Shown here: positions 17,927 through 29,257 of the stretch, piece after piece | Numbering within the stretch: the stretch's first letter is position 1 | How the letters are laid out: each line of letters opens with the position of its first letter | Source of the DNA: Haloplanus salinus | Lineage (GTDB): Archaea; Halobacteriota; Halobacteria; Halobacteriales; Haloferacaceae | Direction of reading: 5' to 3' | Assembly (NCBI RefSeq): GCF_003336245.1 | Contig: NZ_QPHM01000003.1 | Span: 62,001 to 126,000 of the forward strand | Length of the DNA: 64,000 nt | Notes under the pieces: generated by a model | The model's input: the letters and a program-made list of their open reading frames with translations, nothing else | The model's database searches: none | What the model was told of the DNA's origin: nothing | Position numbers and translations under genes: made by a program

Positions 17927-18400
17927 TCAGAACGCTCCTGAGTGTCGGCCCTCGAATAGAAGAGACCATCCAACGGTCGTCACTGGGAGCCGTGCTCGGC
18001 GGGTGATTGTCCCGGCGACGCTTCCGAGGAACGTCCGGTCTAGACCTGACCGACCGTGGCTACCCATAACGATCTGGTCGATACCATGGTCCTCAGGTAT
18101 TCGAGGATCGCTCGCGCAGGTTTCCCGACTTCTGTAACAGTATCGAGGTCAATACCGTGTTCTGCCGCGAGATCTGAAGCCGTTGTGTGCATTTCGGTCG
18201 CGCGTTCTTGGGCGTTATCGGACCAGTCCTTTGCGACCGGCAAGCCACCAGCCTCCACGTTGATCACCGATTCGACCGGATTGATGACGTAAATCGTGGT
18301 GATCGTTGCGTCGGGCAGAACGTTGTCGGGCGTACGCGTGGATTCGAGACGCGTCGAGAAGAGTGTAGTGCCGACAATTACGGCGGCTGGGAGTACGGTT
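17927..18400 (-). pseudogene. Universal stress protein, frameshifted
   Basis: The middle is clear USP sequence (ATITTIYVINPVESV, NAQERATEMHTTASDLAAEHG, VTEVGKPARAILEYL). After a one-base shift near 18098 the second half continues in another frame with HGIDQIVMGSHGRSGLDRTF and LGSVAGTITRRARLPVT, the ATP-binding G-x2-G-x9-G(S/T) signature. The N-terminus (where VLVPVDGS is expected) also needs a frame change and is poorly preserved. It stops at TGA 17927. The gene runs head-to-head with the CPBP protease gene at 18428. Confidence 0.65.
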
Positions 18401-18427
18401 AACTGCGATGTGCCCACAATCGGTAGT

Positions 18428-19324
18428 ATGTCTCGTCTCCGTACGTGGATCGACCAGCATCGCCTCCTGAGCTTCGTCGGGATCGCGTACGCGTTCACCT
18501 GGACCATCCAGGGTGGGCTCGCATACTCCGGTATGGATGCCTCCTGGACGCACTCCATTCTGATCGGTTTCGGTGGATTCGGCCCGCCGATCGGCGCGGC
18601 GGTCGTCATCTGGGCCTCCGGTGGGAGCCTCCGTACCTGGGTCGGGCAGATGTTCAAGTGGCGGATCGGTGTGGAGTGGTGGGTGCTCGCGATTGGACTC
18701 CCGTTCGTCATCCTCTCGCTCGGCGTCTTGTTGTTCGTCGTAGCTGGGGGTCCGATCGACCTCACGGAGTTCGAGTCACCGTTCATCTACCTCTTCGCGA
18801 TGGCGTGGGGGACCGTGTGGGGCGGCGGCCAGGAGGATCTCGGCTGGCGTGGGTTCATGCTCCCAATACTCCAGGATTCCTACAGCGCCCTGGCGTCGAG
18901 TGCCATCGTGGGCGTCACGTGGGCCGTCTGGCACCTCCCACTCTTCCTGAACGCGACGACCACCCACGGCGGCTGGCCGCTCTCCCAGCAACTCCTCTGG
19001 ATGGGCTCCATCCTCGCGGGGTCGATCCTCTGGACGTGGATGTACAACAGCACTGGCGGAAGCGTCCTCGCCGTCGCGGTGTTCCACGCCGGCATCAATG
19101 CCATGGGGATCTTCCACCCCGCCGATCCGGCGGCGCTCGTCCCGAACGGCGTGCCCGATCCCTGGCTGAACCTGCTCGCCGAAGTCACGGGCGCGCTCCC
19201 GCTCGTGGTGATCGCACTTCTCCTCGTCGTCGTCTACGGTTCGGATCGCCTCGCGAATCGCGATCCACCGACTCCCCAAGACGCTGGTCTTCCACCGAGA
19301 ACGGAATCAAACGCCGTACGGTGA
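18428..19324 (+). CDS. CPBP-family intramembrane protease
   Basis: 298 residues, about seven to eight membrane helices. The CPBP (CAAX protease / bacteriocin-processing) motifs are present: QEDLGWRGFMLP (the E-x3-R glutamate and arginine), WAVWHLPLF (FxxxH-type motif with its His), and AVFHAGIN (third motif with His). In the first motif the usual EE pair reads QED, a modest deviation. Family members are intramembrane metal-independent proteases with roles in prenyl-protein processing or immunity; the substrate here is unknown. The start at ATG 18428 places the first helix correctly; the longer frame to 18296 overlaps the USP remnant. Confidence 0.85.
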   Translation: MSRLRTWIDQHRLLSFVGIAYAFTWTIQGGLAYSGMDASWTHSILIGFGGFGPPIGAAVVIWASGGSLRTWVGQMFKWRIGVEWWVLAIGLPFVILSLGVLLFVVAGGPIDLTEFESPFIYLFAMAWGTVWGGGQEDLGWRGFMLPILQDSYSALASSAIVGVTWAVWHLPLFLNATTTHGGWPLSQQLLWMGSILAGSILWTWMYNSTGGSVLAVAVFHAGINAMGIFHPADPAALVPNGVPDPWLNLLAEVTGALPLVVIALLLVVVYGSDRLANRDPPTPQDAGLPPRTESNAVR

Positions 19325-19659
19325 AATCCAACGCAGGACGTCAATTGTACACGCCCAGTTGCTCCGGCTCGATCCGTTCGTCGACAGACCAGCCAAGGGA
19401 GCCTTGACGAATAATGAAGTAGGGTCCGTCACGTAATCTGAGGCCGCTGGAAGGTCATTCTCCTCATCGTGGACGCGCTTGCCGAACTGCTGTCCACACT
19501 GTCGGCAGCCGATGTGTCCGACGACACTAGGGCGCTTCCAGAACCGAAGAATCGCCAAAGACAGTCCACGTGGTCCGGTTGTTCTGAAACGAATGGTAAT
19601 CCTACCAATATCTGGGAATTGACAGCAGCTACAAAACGACTCATCGCGTCTTGAACAGT
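19325..19659. other. Intergenic region, no firm gene
   Basis: On the minus strand a stretch around 19420-19560 reads VVGHIGCRQCGQQFGKRVHD, a possible zinc-ribbon scrap, but without a start or matching length. Upstream of the USP gene at 19660 lies a CCACGTGG palindrome (about 19567-19574). Nothing else was recognised. Confidence 0.3.
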
Positions 19660-20082
19660 ATGTACGATACCATATTGGTCGCGACCGATGGAAGTGCCGA
19701 CGCGAACCGCGCAGCGACACACGCACTCGAACAAGCCGAACAGCACGAGGCTGAACTTCATGCGATCTTCGTCGTCGATACCGACCGATACGCCGAACCG
19801 GCCCTGAGTAGTACGGAACTGGAAACCATCGAGATCGAAGAGTGGGGCGATCAGGAACTCTCGGAGATTGCCGACCGGGGCGAAGAACTCGATATTGCGG
19901 TTACGACTCAGTGTTGTCACGGGAAGCCATATGTCGAGATTATCAACTACGCTGACAAGATTGATGCCGATCTGGTAGTTCTCGGCTACCACGGGCACTC
20001 CCACGCAAAGGGAGAGCAGATTGGGAGCGTGACCGACCGCGTCGTCCAGAATGCGGGAAGACCGGTCTTGGTCGCCACGTAA
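19660..20082 (+). CDS. Universal stress protein (UspA family)
   Basis: 140 residues, cytoplasmic alpha/beta fold. The N-terminal strand and nucleotide loop read ILVATDGSADANRAATHAL; the second strand is LHAIFVVDTDRYAEPALSS. The C-terminal loop is altered: GYHGHSHAKGEQIGSVTDRV in place of the usual G-x-HGRxG...GS(V/T), so ATP binding is uncertain. The start was taken at ATG 19660 because the family normally begins M-Y-D-x-IL. One of many USP copies in this region. Role: generic stress or energy sensing; no specific ligand can be given. Confidence 0.85.
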   Translation: MYDTILVATDGSADANRAATHALEQAEQHEAELHAIFVVDTDRYAEPALSSTELETIEIEEWGDQELSEIADRGEELDIAVTTQCCHGKPYVEIINYADKIDADLVVLGYHGHSHAKGEQIGSVTDRVVQNAGRPVLVAT

Positions 20083-20090
20083 ACTACCCC

Positions 20091-20182
20091 ACCCTACTCG
20101 CTCACGGCTCCACCGTTCGCTTCGTTGAGGGTGTCGTCAGAAGCGGAGCTTCTGACTGCTAACCAGAACCTTTGGTTCTGGT
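20091..20182 (-). ncRNA. Candidate guide (omega/re) RNA scaffold at tnpB 3' end
   Basis: Two perfect hairpins flank the tnpB stop: 20162-20170 pairs with 20174-20182 (9 bp, 3-base loop), and 20136-20144 pairs with 20148-20156 (9 bp, 3-base loop). An outer pairing (20091-20095 with 20128-20132) closes a third stem. Stacked hairpins overlapping the 3' end of tnpB are where the known guide RNA scaffolds lie. The guide itself would start beyond about 20090. Confidence 0.4.
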
Positions 20183-21433
20183 GATGGGGCTTTCGCGTGG
20201 ACTCCCGTTCTGGCCGCCGTCGGCGGCAGGCCGGTAATTGCCGTTCACGTTCAATGTCCCGCGATTCAAGCGCACGTTTACGGGTGCGCCTCCGCCCGAC
20301 GACTTTTGCGCCGAGCGGAGATACTTTAGACCGATATTCTTCGCCGCGTTGTAGTCCGCGTGTGGTGAGTACCCACATTTCAGGCACTCGAATACAGCCT
20401 GTCTGTCCGAGGCCGGGCGGTTGTTTTCGTGAGTGAAGCCGCACTTAGAACACCGCTGGCTCGTGTATGCGGGACTCACCTGTTCAACCGAGATGCCGAC
20501 GACTTCGGCTTTGTATTCGACGTACTCAAACAGGCGTCGGAACGCCCACGCGTGGAATTTCTTGGCGTTCGGCATCCGCTCACGAATCCCAGTCAGGTAC
20601 TCGAACGCGATCACGTCACAGTTGTTTTCGACGGCTTCCGCGACGAGTTCCTTCGAGACAGTGTGTAAGAAGTGGTCGTAGCGACCCGTCTCGGTGCATC
20701 CGATCGACTGGATGGTTTCGTGGGCGGCCCGTGTTCCATGCTGTTGGAGCGACCCACGCCGTTTCTCGAACTCGCGGTGCCAGTGGTTCAACTCCGACCC
20801 GTTCCAGAACTCGCCTGTCGAAGTGACGGCGACGTTCTCGATGCCGAGGTCAACGCCGAGGACTGTGCTGTGCTCGTCGTTGCCTTTGTCGGCGGTCTCG
20901 AACTCCACATCCGCCTTTGTTCGGACGTGAAGGTAGAACTCACCGTCGCGGTAGTGGAGTTCCCCGCCCGTCACTTCGTAGTCATCGTTGAACAGATACT
21001 CCGAGTGGGGCGTCTCGCGGCTCTCGTCGGGGAGGACGTACTTGGCGGTGATACGCCCTTCGACGGTTGAGAGCGTCGCGTGGTCGTCGTTGAACGTCGC
21101 ACACCGCTTGTCGTAGACGAGCGTCGGGGCGGTGAAGCGCGGCTTCCCCGCGCAGTCACCTTGCTTCCACCGAGCGACGACGCTCTGTACGGCGTCGGCG
21201 GCCTTGTTGCGAGCGTTCTGAACGAGGTTAGCTTGGAGCCTCGTTTCGGCCCGCACGTCGTCGTATGTTTCCCGTTGGAGCTCGGCTTTGCTCGTGGTCT
21301 TGTACTCGCCTTGCCACGCGTGGTCGACGACGTAGTTGGCGGCCCACAGGAACTCGGAGATGGTTTCGTGGAGAAGGTCGGCGTCGCTGTCGGCCACGTC
21401 GAGTTTAACGGGGACGGTGCGACGTATCTCCAT
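20159..21433 (-). CDS. tnpB: RNA-guided nuclease TnpB (IS1341 type)
   Basis: 424 residues, intact. RuvC-like nuclease motifs: [12 protein letters not shown] (first Asp), [15 protein letters not shown] (Glu), and [11 protein letters not shown] (last Asp). Between the last two is the zinc ribbon CSKCGFTHE ... CLKCGY. The N-terminal wedge/REC-like part is complete ([20 protein letters not shown]). The C-terminus runs about 60 residues beyond the last catalytic motif. Known role: TnpB cleaves DNA guided by an RNA (reRNA) encoded at the element's right end and promotes retention of the element. With all catalytic residues present it may be active. The gene's 3' end overlaps the hairpins expected for the guide RNA. 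Confidence 0.9.
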   Translation of the reverse strand: MEIRRTVPVKLDVADSDADLLHETISEFLWAANYVVDHAWQGEYKTTSKAELQRETYDDVRAETRLQANLVQNARNKAADAVQSVVARWKQGDCAGKPRFTAPTLVYDKRCATFNDDHATLSTVEGRITAKYVLPDESRETPHSEYLFNDDYEVTGGELHYRDGEFYLHVRTKADVEFETADKGNDEHSTVLGVDLGIENVAVTSTGEFWNGSELNHWHREFEKRRGSLQQHGTRAAHETIQSIGCTETGRYDHFLHTVSKELVAEAVENNCDVIAFEYLTGIRERMPNAKKFHAWAFRRLFEYVEYKAEVVGISVEQVSPAYTSQRCSKCGFTHENNRPASDRQAVFECLKCGYSPHADYNAAKNIGLKYLRSAQKSSGGGAPVNVRLNRGTLNVNGNYRPAADGGQNGSPRESPITRTKGSG

Positions 21434-21535
21434 CCGTACTTCAGACGTGAGTCTATGTCTTTATATTAGTCACGATTCGGTGGGGGAGTCGGCCAGCCAT
21501 CGAGCGTAGTTAGTGTAGTACCGTGTCGGCTTCCT

Positions 21536-21578
21536 CTCCGACCTACTCGCTCGCGACGCTCGCTCCTTGAGGTCGGAG
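21536..21578. repeat. Solo TnpB-element right-end-like hairpin
   Basis: The arms at 21536-21544 and 21570-21578 are perfectly complementary (9 bp) around a 25-base loop. The loop contains actcgctcgc and ccttgagg, resembling the outer stem of the right end at 20091-20132 (actcgctcac, cgttgagg). It lies outside the tnpB gene on its left-end side and looks like the relic right end of a second, lost element. The surrounding 21481-21685 holds no gene. Confidence 0.4.
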
Positions 21579-21685
21579 GCTCCACCTTGAATTATGCTGA
21601 ATCTACCCGAAATGGGCTACTGAACACTTCCCAATCTCTCGTAATCGACGGGGTCCCTTTGTCCCTACGTTGAGGATAATTCGGT

Positions 21686-22131
21686 ATGTACGAGCAGATA
21701 CTGCTCCCGACGGATGGAAGTAACGGAACGCGAGGCGCCGTCGAACACGCAATTAATCTCGCAACGACCTACGACGCCACGCTTCACACAATTTACGTCG
21801 TCGATACGAACATCGGGGTCGATGCCTCAGTCCCCGGGACGCTTGATACCCTAGAAGAAGCTGGAGAGAACGCGATCGATGGGGTGATCCAGCAACAGAG
21901 GCGGCCGGCGTGAAAACGATCGAAGGCGTCGTTGCACAGGGCACACCTCACCAGGCAATTCTCGATTATATCGGCGAACACGATATCGATCTTGTCGTTA
22001 TGGGAACGCACGGCCGCACGGGGCTAGATCGATATCTCCTCGGCAGCATTACCGAAAAAGTCGTCCGCCTCTCCGATGCTCCGGTGTTGACGGTTCGTAT
22101 GCCTGCTGAATACTCCGGTGAGTCTTCGTAA
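21686..22131 (+). pseudogene. Universal stress protein, frameshifted
   Basis: The N-terminal part from ATG 21686 is standard USP (MYEQILLPTDGSNGTRGAV, LHTIYVVDTNIG) and ends at TGA 21911. In another frame the protein continues from about 21898 (EAAGVKTIEGVVAQGTPHQ) to the full ATP loop VVMGTHGRTGLDRYLLGSIT and C-terminus at 22131. The break is in agcaacagaggcg, where two extra bases or one missing base changes the frame. Without the shift the protein would have about 148 residues. A sequencing slip cannot be excluded; it would restore an intact gene. Confidence 0.7.
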
Positions 22132-23882
22132 TCGGACAGCGCATCGTTCGTACGGATTCTAATACAGAGTAGGAATAGTTGCGGCGATTGCGGTCGTTCA
22201 GATCACGAAACGACTCACTTTCGTGACCGAAATTACTTCACGTCCGTGACTCGAAGAGTCGGTTATTCGATGCGGATACGACCACGTTGAGCAGGAGGAA
22301 CACGACGAATCCAGCGGCGATCAACCCCCACTCGACGAGGGTGAGGGGAACGACCTGAAAAACGTCGTGAAGCGGGGTATACAGGACTGTGATGTGAACG
22401 AGGAGCGAGACACCGATAGCACCGACGAGCCACCGGTTCGAACGCAACGGCTGGTCGTACCGCGAGCGGATAACTTGGATACGGATCAACTCGACAACGA
22501 CGATGAACGTAAACAGTAGCGACTGGGCTCGCAGCAGCGACCCGGTGGTATCGAGGGCATAGAAGAAGAGCCCGAGGCCCGTCACTGCTAGCAGGGTTGC
22601 AATCGTCAGAATCGACACCAACACGCGAGTGTTAATCACGCCTTCGTCAGGGGGTCGTGGTGGCTGGTCCATGAGCCCATCAGCGTGTGGATCGGCCCCG
22701 AGTGCAAGCGCGGGAAGCGTATCCGCGACGAGGTTGATCCAGAGGATCAGAATCGGCGTCAAAATCAACGCTTGCGACGTCCCCGAGAACTGTGCGGGGA
22801 AGAGCAGACTCCCAAGCAGTACGCCGAGGAACACCACCAGTACCTCCCCGGTGTTGGTCGAGACCAGATAGTTGACGAACTTGCGCACGTTCTCGAAGAT
22901 GCCCCGCCCCTCCCGGATCGCGTCACGGATTGTCGCGAAGTTGTCGTCCCGCAGAATCATATCTGACGCCTGCCGAGCGACGTCGGTACCACGCTCTCCC
23001 ATCGCTACCCCAACGTCCGCCTGCGTGAGTGCTGGCGCATCGTTGACGCCGTCGCCAGTCATCACGACAGTGTGTCCATTGTCCTGAAGCGCGTTAAGCA
23101 GACGAACCTTGTGATCTGGCGTCACTCGAGCGAACACATCGATATCTTCGACCGTACTCGTGAACTGGTCGTCCGATTGGTCGTCGATGTCACTGCCCGT
23201 AACGGCACCATCGGGATCGAGCCCGACCTGCTCGCCGACAGCCTCGGCCGTGGTGAGGTTGTCTCCGGTCGCCAGTACAGTCCGGACACCGGCTGATTGG
23301 CAGTCGTCGATGGCCGCTTCGACCCCTTCTCGGGGTGGATCGAGCATCCCCTGCAGGCCGAGAAATACCATTTCGTCCTCGATCTGATCCGGTTCGGCCG
23401 ACGGATCGTCGATAGCCTTCGATGCGAATCCCAGCACTCGAAGCGCGTCCCCGGCAAACGACTCCGTTTGGTCGAGAATTTCCTGGCGTTCGTCGTCCGT
23501 AAGCTCGTGTGTCTCACCGTCCTTGCGAATAGTATTACATCGATCTAGGACGACTTCCGGTGCCCCCTTCATATAGGCCGTCACCGCTCCATCGTCGACG
23601 AGTACGGTCATCCGTTTTCGCTCCGAGGAGAACTGAGTTTCACGGAGCCGCTCTCCAGTTGGTTCGACATCTGCCTCGTCCGCGATCCGCTGGAGCGCGA
23701 CTTCGGTCGGCTCACCACGATACTCGTCGTCCGTCCGCTCTACGTTGTTACGGAAGTGCGAGGAGAAAGCCCCGTGCTTTAGCGCGGGGATGAATCCGAC
23801 AGTCGATGACACGAACCACCGACCATAGCGCGCCCGATATTTCACCAGATACATAATGATAGCATGTCCGATTACAAACGTA

Positions 23883-25222
<1,340 letters not shown>

Positions 25223-26580
25223 GAGCGCACCACATCGTAACAGTGGAACGAGTGCTGGAGTCGTCAGTTGGTCGCCCTCGGCGGTACTTTGCGCGCTTTC
25301 CCTGGGATCGCCCTCCGATTTCGTGGTCGAATCGGCTAGATCAACGACGGAGCCCGACGTGTACAGCCGCGTCACTGTCATCCGGTTTTCAGTGATCGTC
25401 CCGGTCTTGTCGGTGACGATGACATCGACGGAGCCGAGACTTTCGACGACCGGGAGTCGTCTGACCAACGCGTTCCGGTCGACCATCTCCCGTGCGCCCA
25501 ACGCCAGCGTGAACGTCACGACTGCAGGCAATCCCTCCGGGACGCCGGCAACGGCAAGGGTGATTCCAACGAGGAGGATGGCAACTGGATCCGTTGCGGT
25601 GAACAGAAATTGCACGGCGACGACCAGGACGATCAGCGCGACGACCAGCCCACCGATCTGTTTTCCGAGATGCTCGACCTCTGCCTGAAACGGTGTCTGT
25701 TGATCGTCAGCCTCCCCGAGTTGTGTCGCAATCCCACCGACCTCGGTCTCCATGCCGGTTTCGACAACGACCCCGCTTCCGCGACCTTTCACGACGGTCG
25801 TGTTCTTATAGGCCATGTTGCGGCGTTCGGCCAGCGGCGTCCCTTCGTCTACGGTCTCGGTCGCTTTCTCGACAGGTGCGCTTTCCCCAGTGAGCGGTGA
25901 TTCGCTCGTCCGCAACTCGTCACTCTCCAGTACTCGGGCGTCGGCTGGAACTGCATCCCCTTGTTCGAGGTAGATGATATCACCGGGGACGACCTGTTCG
26001 GCATCGATCGTCTGCTTCCGCCCGTCGCGGTAGACGGTCGCATCCGGGCTCGCGAGTTCACGAAGCGCTTCGATCGACCGTGTGGCCTGATAATCCTGAA
26101 CAAATCCGAACAGCCCGTTGACACCGATGATGAGGACGATGAACGCTGCTTCGGTGTAATTTGGTTCACCGCTAGGAATGAAGCCCACACCGAGAGACAG
26201 GAGTGCGGCTACGACGAGGAGATAGATGAGTGGGTCACGAAACTGTGAGACAAGTAGCTCGAGAAGCGACGTCTGCTCAGCGTCGTGGATGTCGTTCGTG
26301 CCGTACTCCGACAGTCTGCGAGCCGCTTCATCAGACGAAAGTCCCGTCTCGCCGGTCGCCAACGCCGAGAAGATGTCGTCAGTCGACATCGCGTGCCAGG
26401 GTTCCGAGATCTCCGAATCAGGCCGAGTCATACTGTTGGATGGCTTCTGGTAGGGGCACTGCACGCGGCTTCGTTCTATCTGTAAATTCGTGCCACGCCG
26501 ATCTGCCGCGTGTCATAGTCACGCGACGAAACACGGGCGATACCCAACACACTCCCGAAGAGCAGACACCGTTCTCAGCA

Positions 26581-27477
26581 CTATCCGGAAACGTCCTTTG
26601 TGTCACCTTCGGGTGCTCGGACCGTCAGTACCGGAATCGGTGATGTACGAACGAGATACTCGGTGACGCTTCCCAGCACGTACCGGCTGAAGCCCGTACG
26701 CCCGTGTGTGCCGACGACGACGAGGTCTATGTCGTAGTCGTCGATGTAGGTGAGGATCGCCTCGTGAATCGAGGGGGTGTATTCGACCGTCGTCGACGCT
26801 GTTTCGATACCAGCGTTTTCGGCGAACGCCGCAGCCTCGTCGAGCAGTTCGTGGGCATTCTCTTCTACCATCCCCATCCGGATATCGGGGCGAACATCGG
26901 CCCCCAACGCCGCGATAGCGATCACAGAGAGGAGGTGCAGTACTGCATCCTCACTGTCCGCGATGTCGGCGCCGAGGGCGAGCGCTTGGTTTGCACAGTC
27001 ACTCCCGTCGGTGGGGACGAGGACGTTCCGGTAGGGGTGAGTAACTCTGACGTCGTCGTCGGGTCGAATCGTGAGTACAGGAACGTCTGCCCGGCGGACG
27101 ACTCGCTCGCAGGTGCTACCGAGCAGAAACCGTTCGAGTCCCCGGCGTCCGTGCGTTGGCATGACGACGAGATCGAATCCGTGTGTTTCGGCGTAGTCGA
27201 CGATCTCGCGATACGGTTCCCCTTGGCGGACTTCCGTGACGGTGTCTATTCCACGCTGGTGTGCCCGGTTGGCAGCCTCGGTGACGATTCGGTCTCCCTC
27301 CTGTTCGAGGGTGTCGATGTCGTCGCCTCGAATCTGTAGAATACCGTTCCCCGTCGTATCTGCGACGTTGAGGATGTGGACTGTTGCGTCGTGGCCGTCT
27401 GCGAGATCTGCGACGTGATCGAAAGCGAATGCTGCTCCGTCACTCCCATCCGTGGGAAAGAGGATCTGTTCGAACAC
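26581..27477 (-). CDS. Tandem two-domain universal stress protein
   Basis: 298 residues with two USP domains. Domain 1 (1-145): VFEQILFPTDGSDGAAFAF to PTHGRRGLERFLLGSTCERV. Domain 2 (about 155-298): YRNVLVPTDGSDCANQALAL to GTHGRTGFSRYVLGSVTEYL. Both keep the nucleotide-binding G-x2-G-x9-G(S/T) loop, so both may bind ATP. The GTG at 27477 is the chosen start: it gives the usual family N-terminus and lies about 40 bases after a perfect inverted repeat. Tandem USPs act as internal dimers. It precedes the split P2 ATPase by 150 bases on the same strand and could have been co-transcribed with it. Confidence 0.88.
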   Translation of the reverse strand: MFEQILFPTDGSDGAAFAFDHVADLADGHDATVHILNVADTTGNGILQIRGDDIDTLEQEGDRIVTEAANRAHQRGIDTVTEVRQGEPYREIVDYAETHGFDLVVMPTHGRRGLERFLLGSTCERVVRRADVPVLTIRPDDDVRVTHPYRNVLVPTDGSDCANQALALGADIADSEDAVLHLLSVIAIAALGADVRPDIRMGMVEENAHELLDEAAAFAENAGIETASTTVEYTPSIHEAILTYIDDYDIDLVVVGTHGRTGFSRYVLGSVTEYLVRTSPIPVLTVRAPEGDTKDVSG

Positions 27478-27515
27478 GCCTTCGATGACGGCGCACGCAC
27501 ACAAAAATCGGGGGT

Positions 27516-27537
27516 AATGGTCCACGCGAGGACCATT
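27516..27537. promoter_or_regulatory. Perfect inverted repeat, operator candidate
   Basis: aatggtcc (27516-27523) and ggaccatt (27530-27537) are perfect 8-bp arms around a 6-base spacer, 39-60 bases upstream of the GTG of the tandem USP. Size and symmetry fit a dimeric repressor or activator site overlapping or just upstream of the promoter. Confidence 0.5.
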
Positions 27538-27640
27538 CCGACATCTGGTACGACGCGGGCCTTCACTGATCCGGTTTACAGGACCGATATCGAGACGGGG
27601 GACCACGTCCCAGCCTCGAACGAAAAGCGGACATTGGCAG

Positions 27641-29040
27641 TCAGATCCCCCAGAACGCGGCGATTCCGAGCGTCGTTACGATTCCCAGAATCATTTGGAG
27701 CGGTCCGCCGACGCGAGCGTAGTCACTGAAATCGTACCCTCCCGGACCGTAGACAAAGAGGTTGGTCTGATACCCGACCGGCGACATGAACGCTGTGCTG
27801 GCGGCGAACGTGACCGCGAGAACGAACGCGAACGCGTTCGCGTTCAATCGGGCGGCCGCGTCGACGGCAACGGGGACGAGCAACACGACGCTGGCCTGGT
27901 TGCTGATGAGGTTAGTCATCGCAGCGGCCAGCAGATAGAAGAGGCCGAGAACGGCGATTTCGGGCAGGAAGTTAGCCGTGGAGACGACGAACGTACCGAG
28001 CAGATCGGCACCGCCCGTCTCCGACAGCGCCCGGCCGAGTGGGATGACGCCGGCCAGGAGGAAGATCACGTCCCACTGGACGGCCTCGTAGGCCTCCGCT
28101 GGCTTGACTTCCAGTCACGATCATCACCATGACGCCGCCGAGTGCTGCGACCATGACCGACAGGAGACCGAGTGCTGCCACTCCAACGACCGAGAGCACG
28201 ACGCCGACTGCGACCGGGAGTTTCGACGACCGGTGATTCCTCGCCCACGATCACCTCGGTGAGAAACTCCTCCTTCTGTGTCGTTTCGAGCTTACTGCGG
28301 GGCGTCACGTGAGACGGAGCAAGCCAGTATCCGACCGTAAGGAGGTACACCCCGGTGACGAGAAATACCACGAGACCGAGGTGGGTGAACCCGAACATCG
28401 AGAACGCGTGCAAGGAGGGTAGTCGGTGGCGAGTCGACTCGCCACGTCGCTGGCCAGAAGGTTCGTGGACGTTCCGATGAACGTGAGCATCCCACCAGCC
28501 ATCGACGCGTAGGAAAGCGGAATGAGCAACTTTGACGGCGACGTCCCGTTCTCGTGAGCAAGATCGCTCACCATCGGCAGCAAGACGGCGACGGCCGCGG
28601 TGTTGTTGATGATTCCCGAGAGCGGACCGACGAGCCCGACCGTCGCGCCGAGTTGCTTGTGTTCGCTTTCGCCCGTGTAGGAGGCGACTGTCTGTTCGAG
28701 ACGCTGAATCGCACCCGTCCGACGGACGCCTTCGCTCAGGATCATCATCGCGAGAATCGTGATCGTTGCGGGATTCGAGAAGCCGGAGACGCCCTCACGT
28801 GGCGAAACACCCGTCCACGGACCGAGTATCATAAGCGTGACCATGATCCCGACCGCCGTGACGTCGATCGGGACGGGCTCGGTGACGAACAAAACGAGAG
28901 CGGCGAGGATAATCAGAAAGACGAGGAACGTCCCAACGGTCGCTGCAGGCCTCGATATATGCTGATATAACGATGGGAGTTGGATGTACTGGTCGACGAT
29001 TACTATCGAGCGGGAATAGCTGTCAAGATATTTGGATATC
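27641..29040 (-). pseudogene. SLC13-family anion permease with RCK-C-like insert, three frameshifts
   Basis: Four overlapping frames together spell one protein. The N-terminal helices include FSNPATITILAMMILSEGV and GIINNTAAVAVLLPMVSD. Next comes a soluble insert with TTQKEEFLTEVIVGEESPVV (TrkA-C/RCK-C-like), then VLSVVGVAALGLLSVM, and last MTNLISNQASVVLLVPVA and GYQTNLFVYGPGGYDFSDYA at the C-terminus. The two NxA/T helices are the Na+/substrate signature of DASS/SLC13 carriers of dicarboxylates or sulfate. Frame changes are needed near 28425, 28225 and 28115. The apparent N-terminus also lacks a start codon (in-frame TAG near 29060). Decayed; not functional. Confidence 0.7.
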
Positions 29041-29081
29041 GTCTACGACGAAGAAGACGTCGAAACAGGACTTCCCCGATC

Positions 29082-29231
29082 ATGACCTACACGCTCGAAA
29101 TCAGCGACGACCTCAAAGACCGACTGGACGACCACCTCGAGGAGGACGAATCGTACGAGGAGTTCATCACGGAGTTAGTTTCCATCTACGAGACGGAAGG
29201 GGAATTCCTCCAAGAGGGATATTCGGAGTGA
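29082..29231 (+). CDS. Small antitoxin-like protein
   Basis: 49 residues from ATG 29082: a short strand (TYTLEISDDLKDRLDDHL) followed by acidic helices (EEDESYEEFITELVSIYE). This is the form of haloarchaeal VapB-like/DUF7557-type small proteins: a ribbon then a helix for dimerisation. No toxin partner is next to it. The longer upstream frame is basic and improbable. Followed by DUF5828 27 bases later on the same strand. Confidence 0.6.
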   Translation: MTYTLEISDDLKDRLDDHLEEDESYEEFITELVSIYETEGEFLQEGYSE

Positions 29232-29257
29232 ATCACCGTTCGAGGTGAACGTCCGCT

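Larger units (their letters stand above)
20084..21480. mobile_element. IS605/IS1341-type element carrying only tnpB (minus strand)
   Basis: The tnpB gene is on the minus strand, so the left end is near 21480 and the right end is just after the USP stop at 20082. No tnpA is present. The right-end side carries two perfect hairpins and a longer imperfect one (see separate entry). The exact ends could not be fixed from the sequence alone; the left end is likely in the A/T-rich stretch around 21455-21480. Confidence 0.6.
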
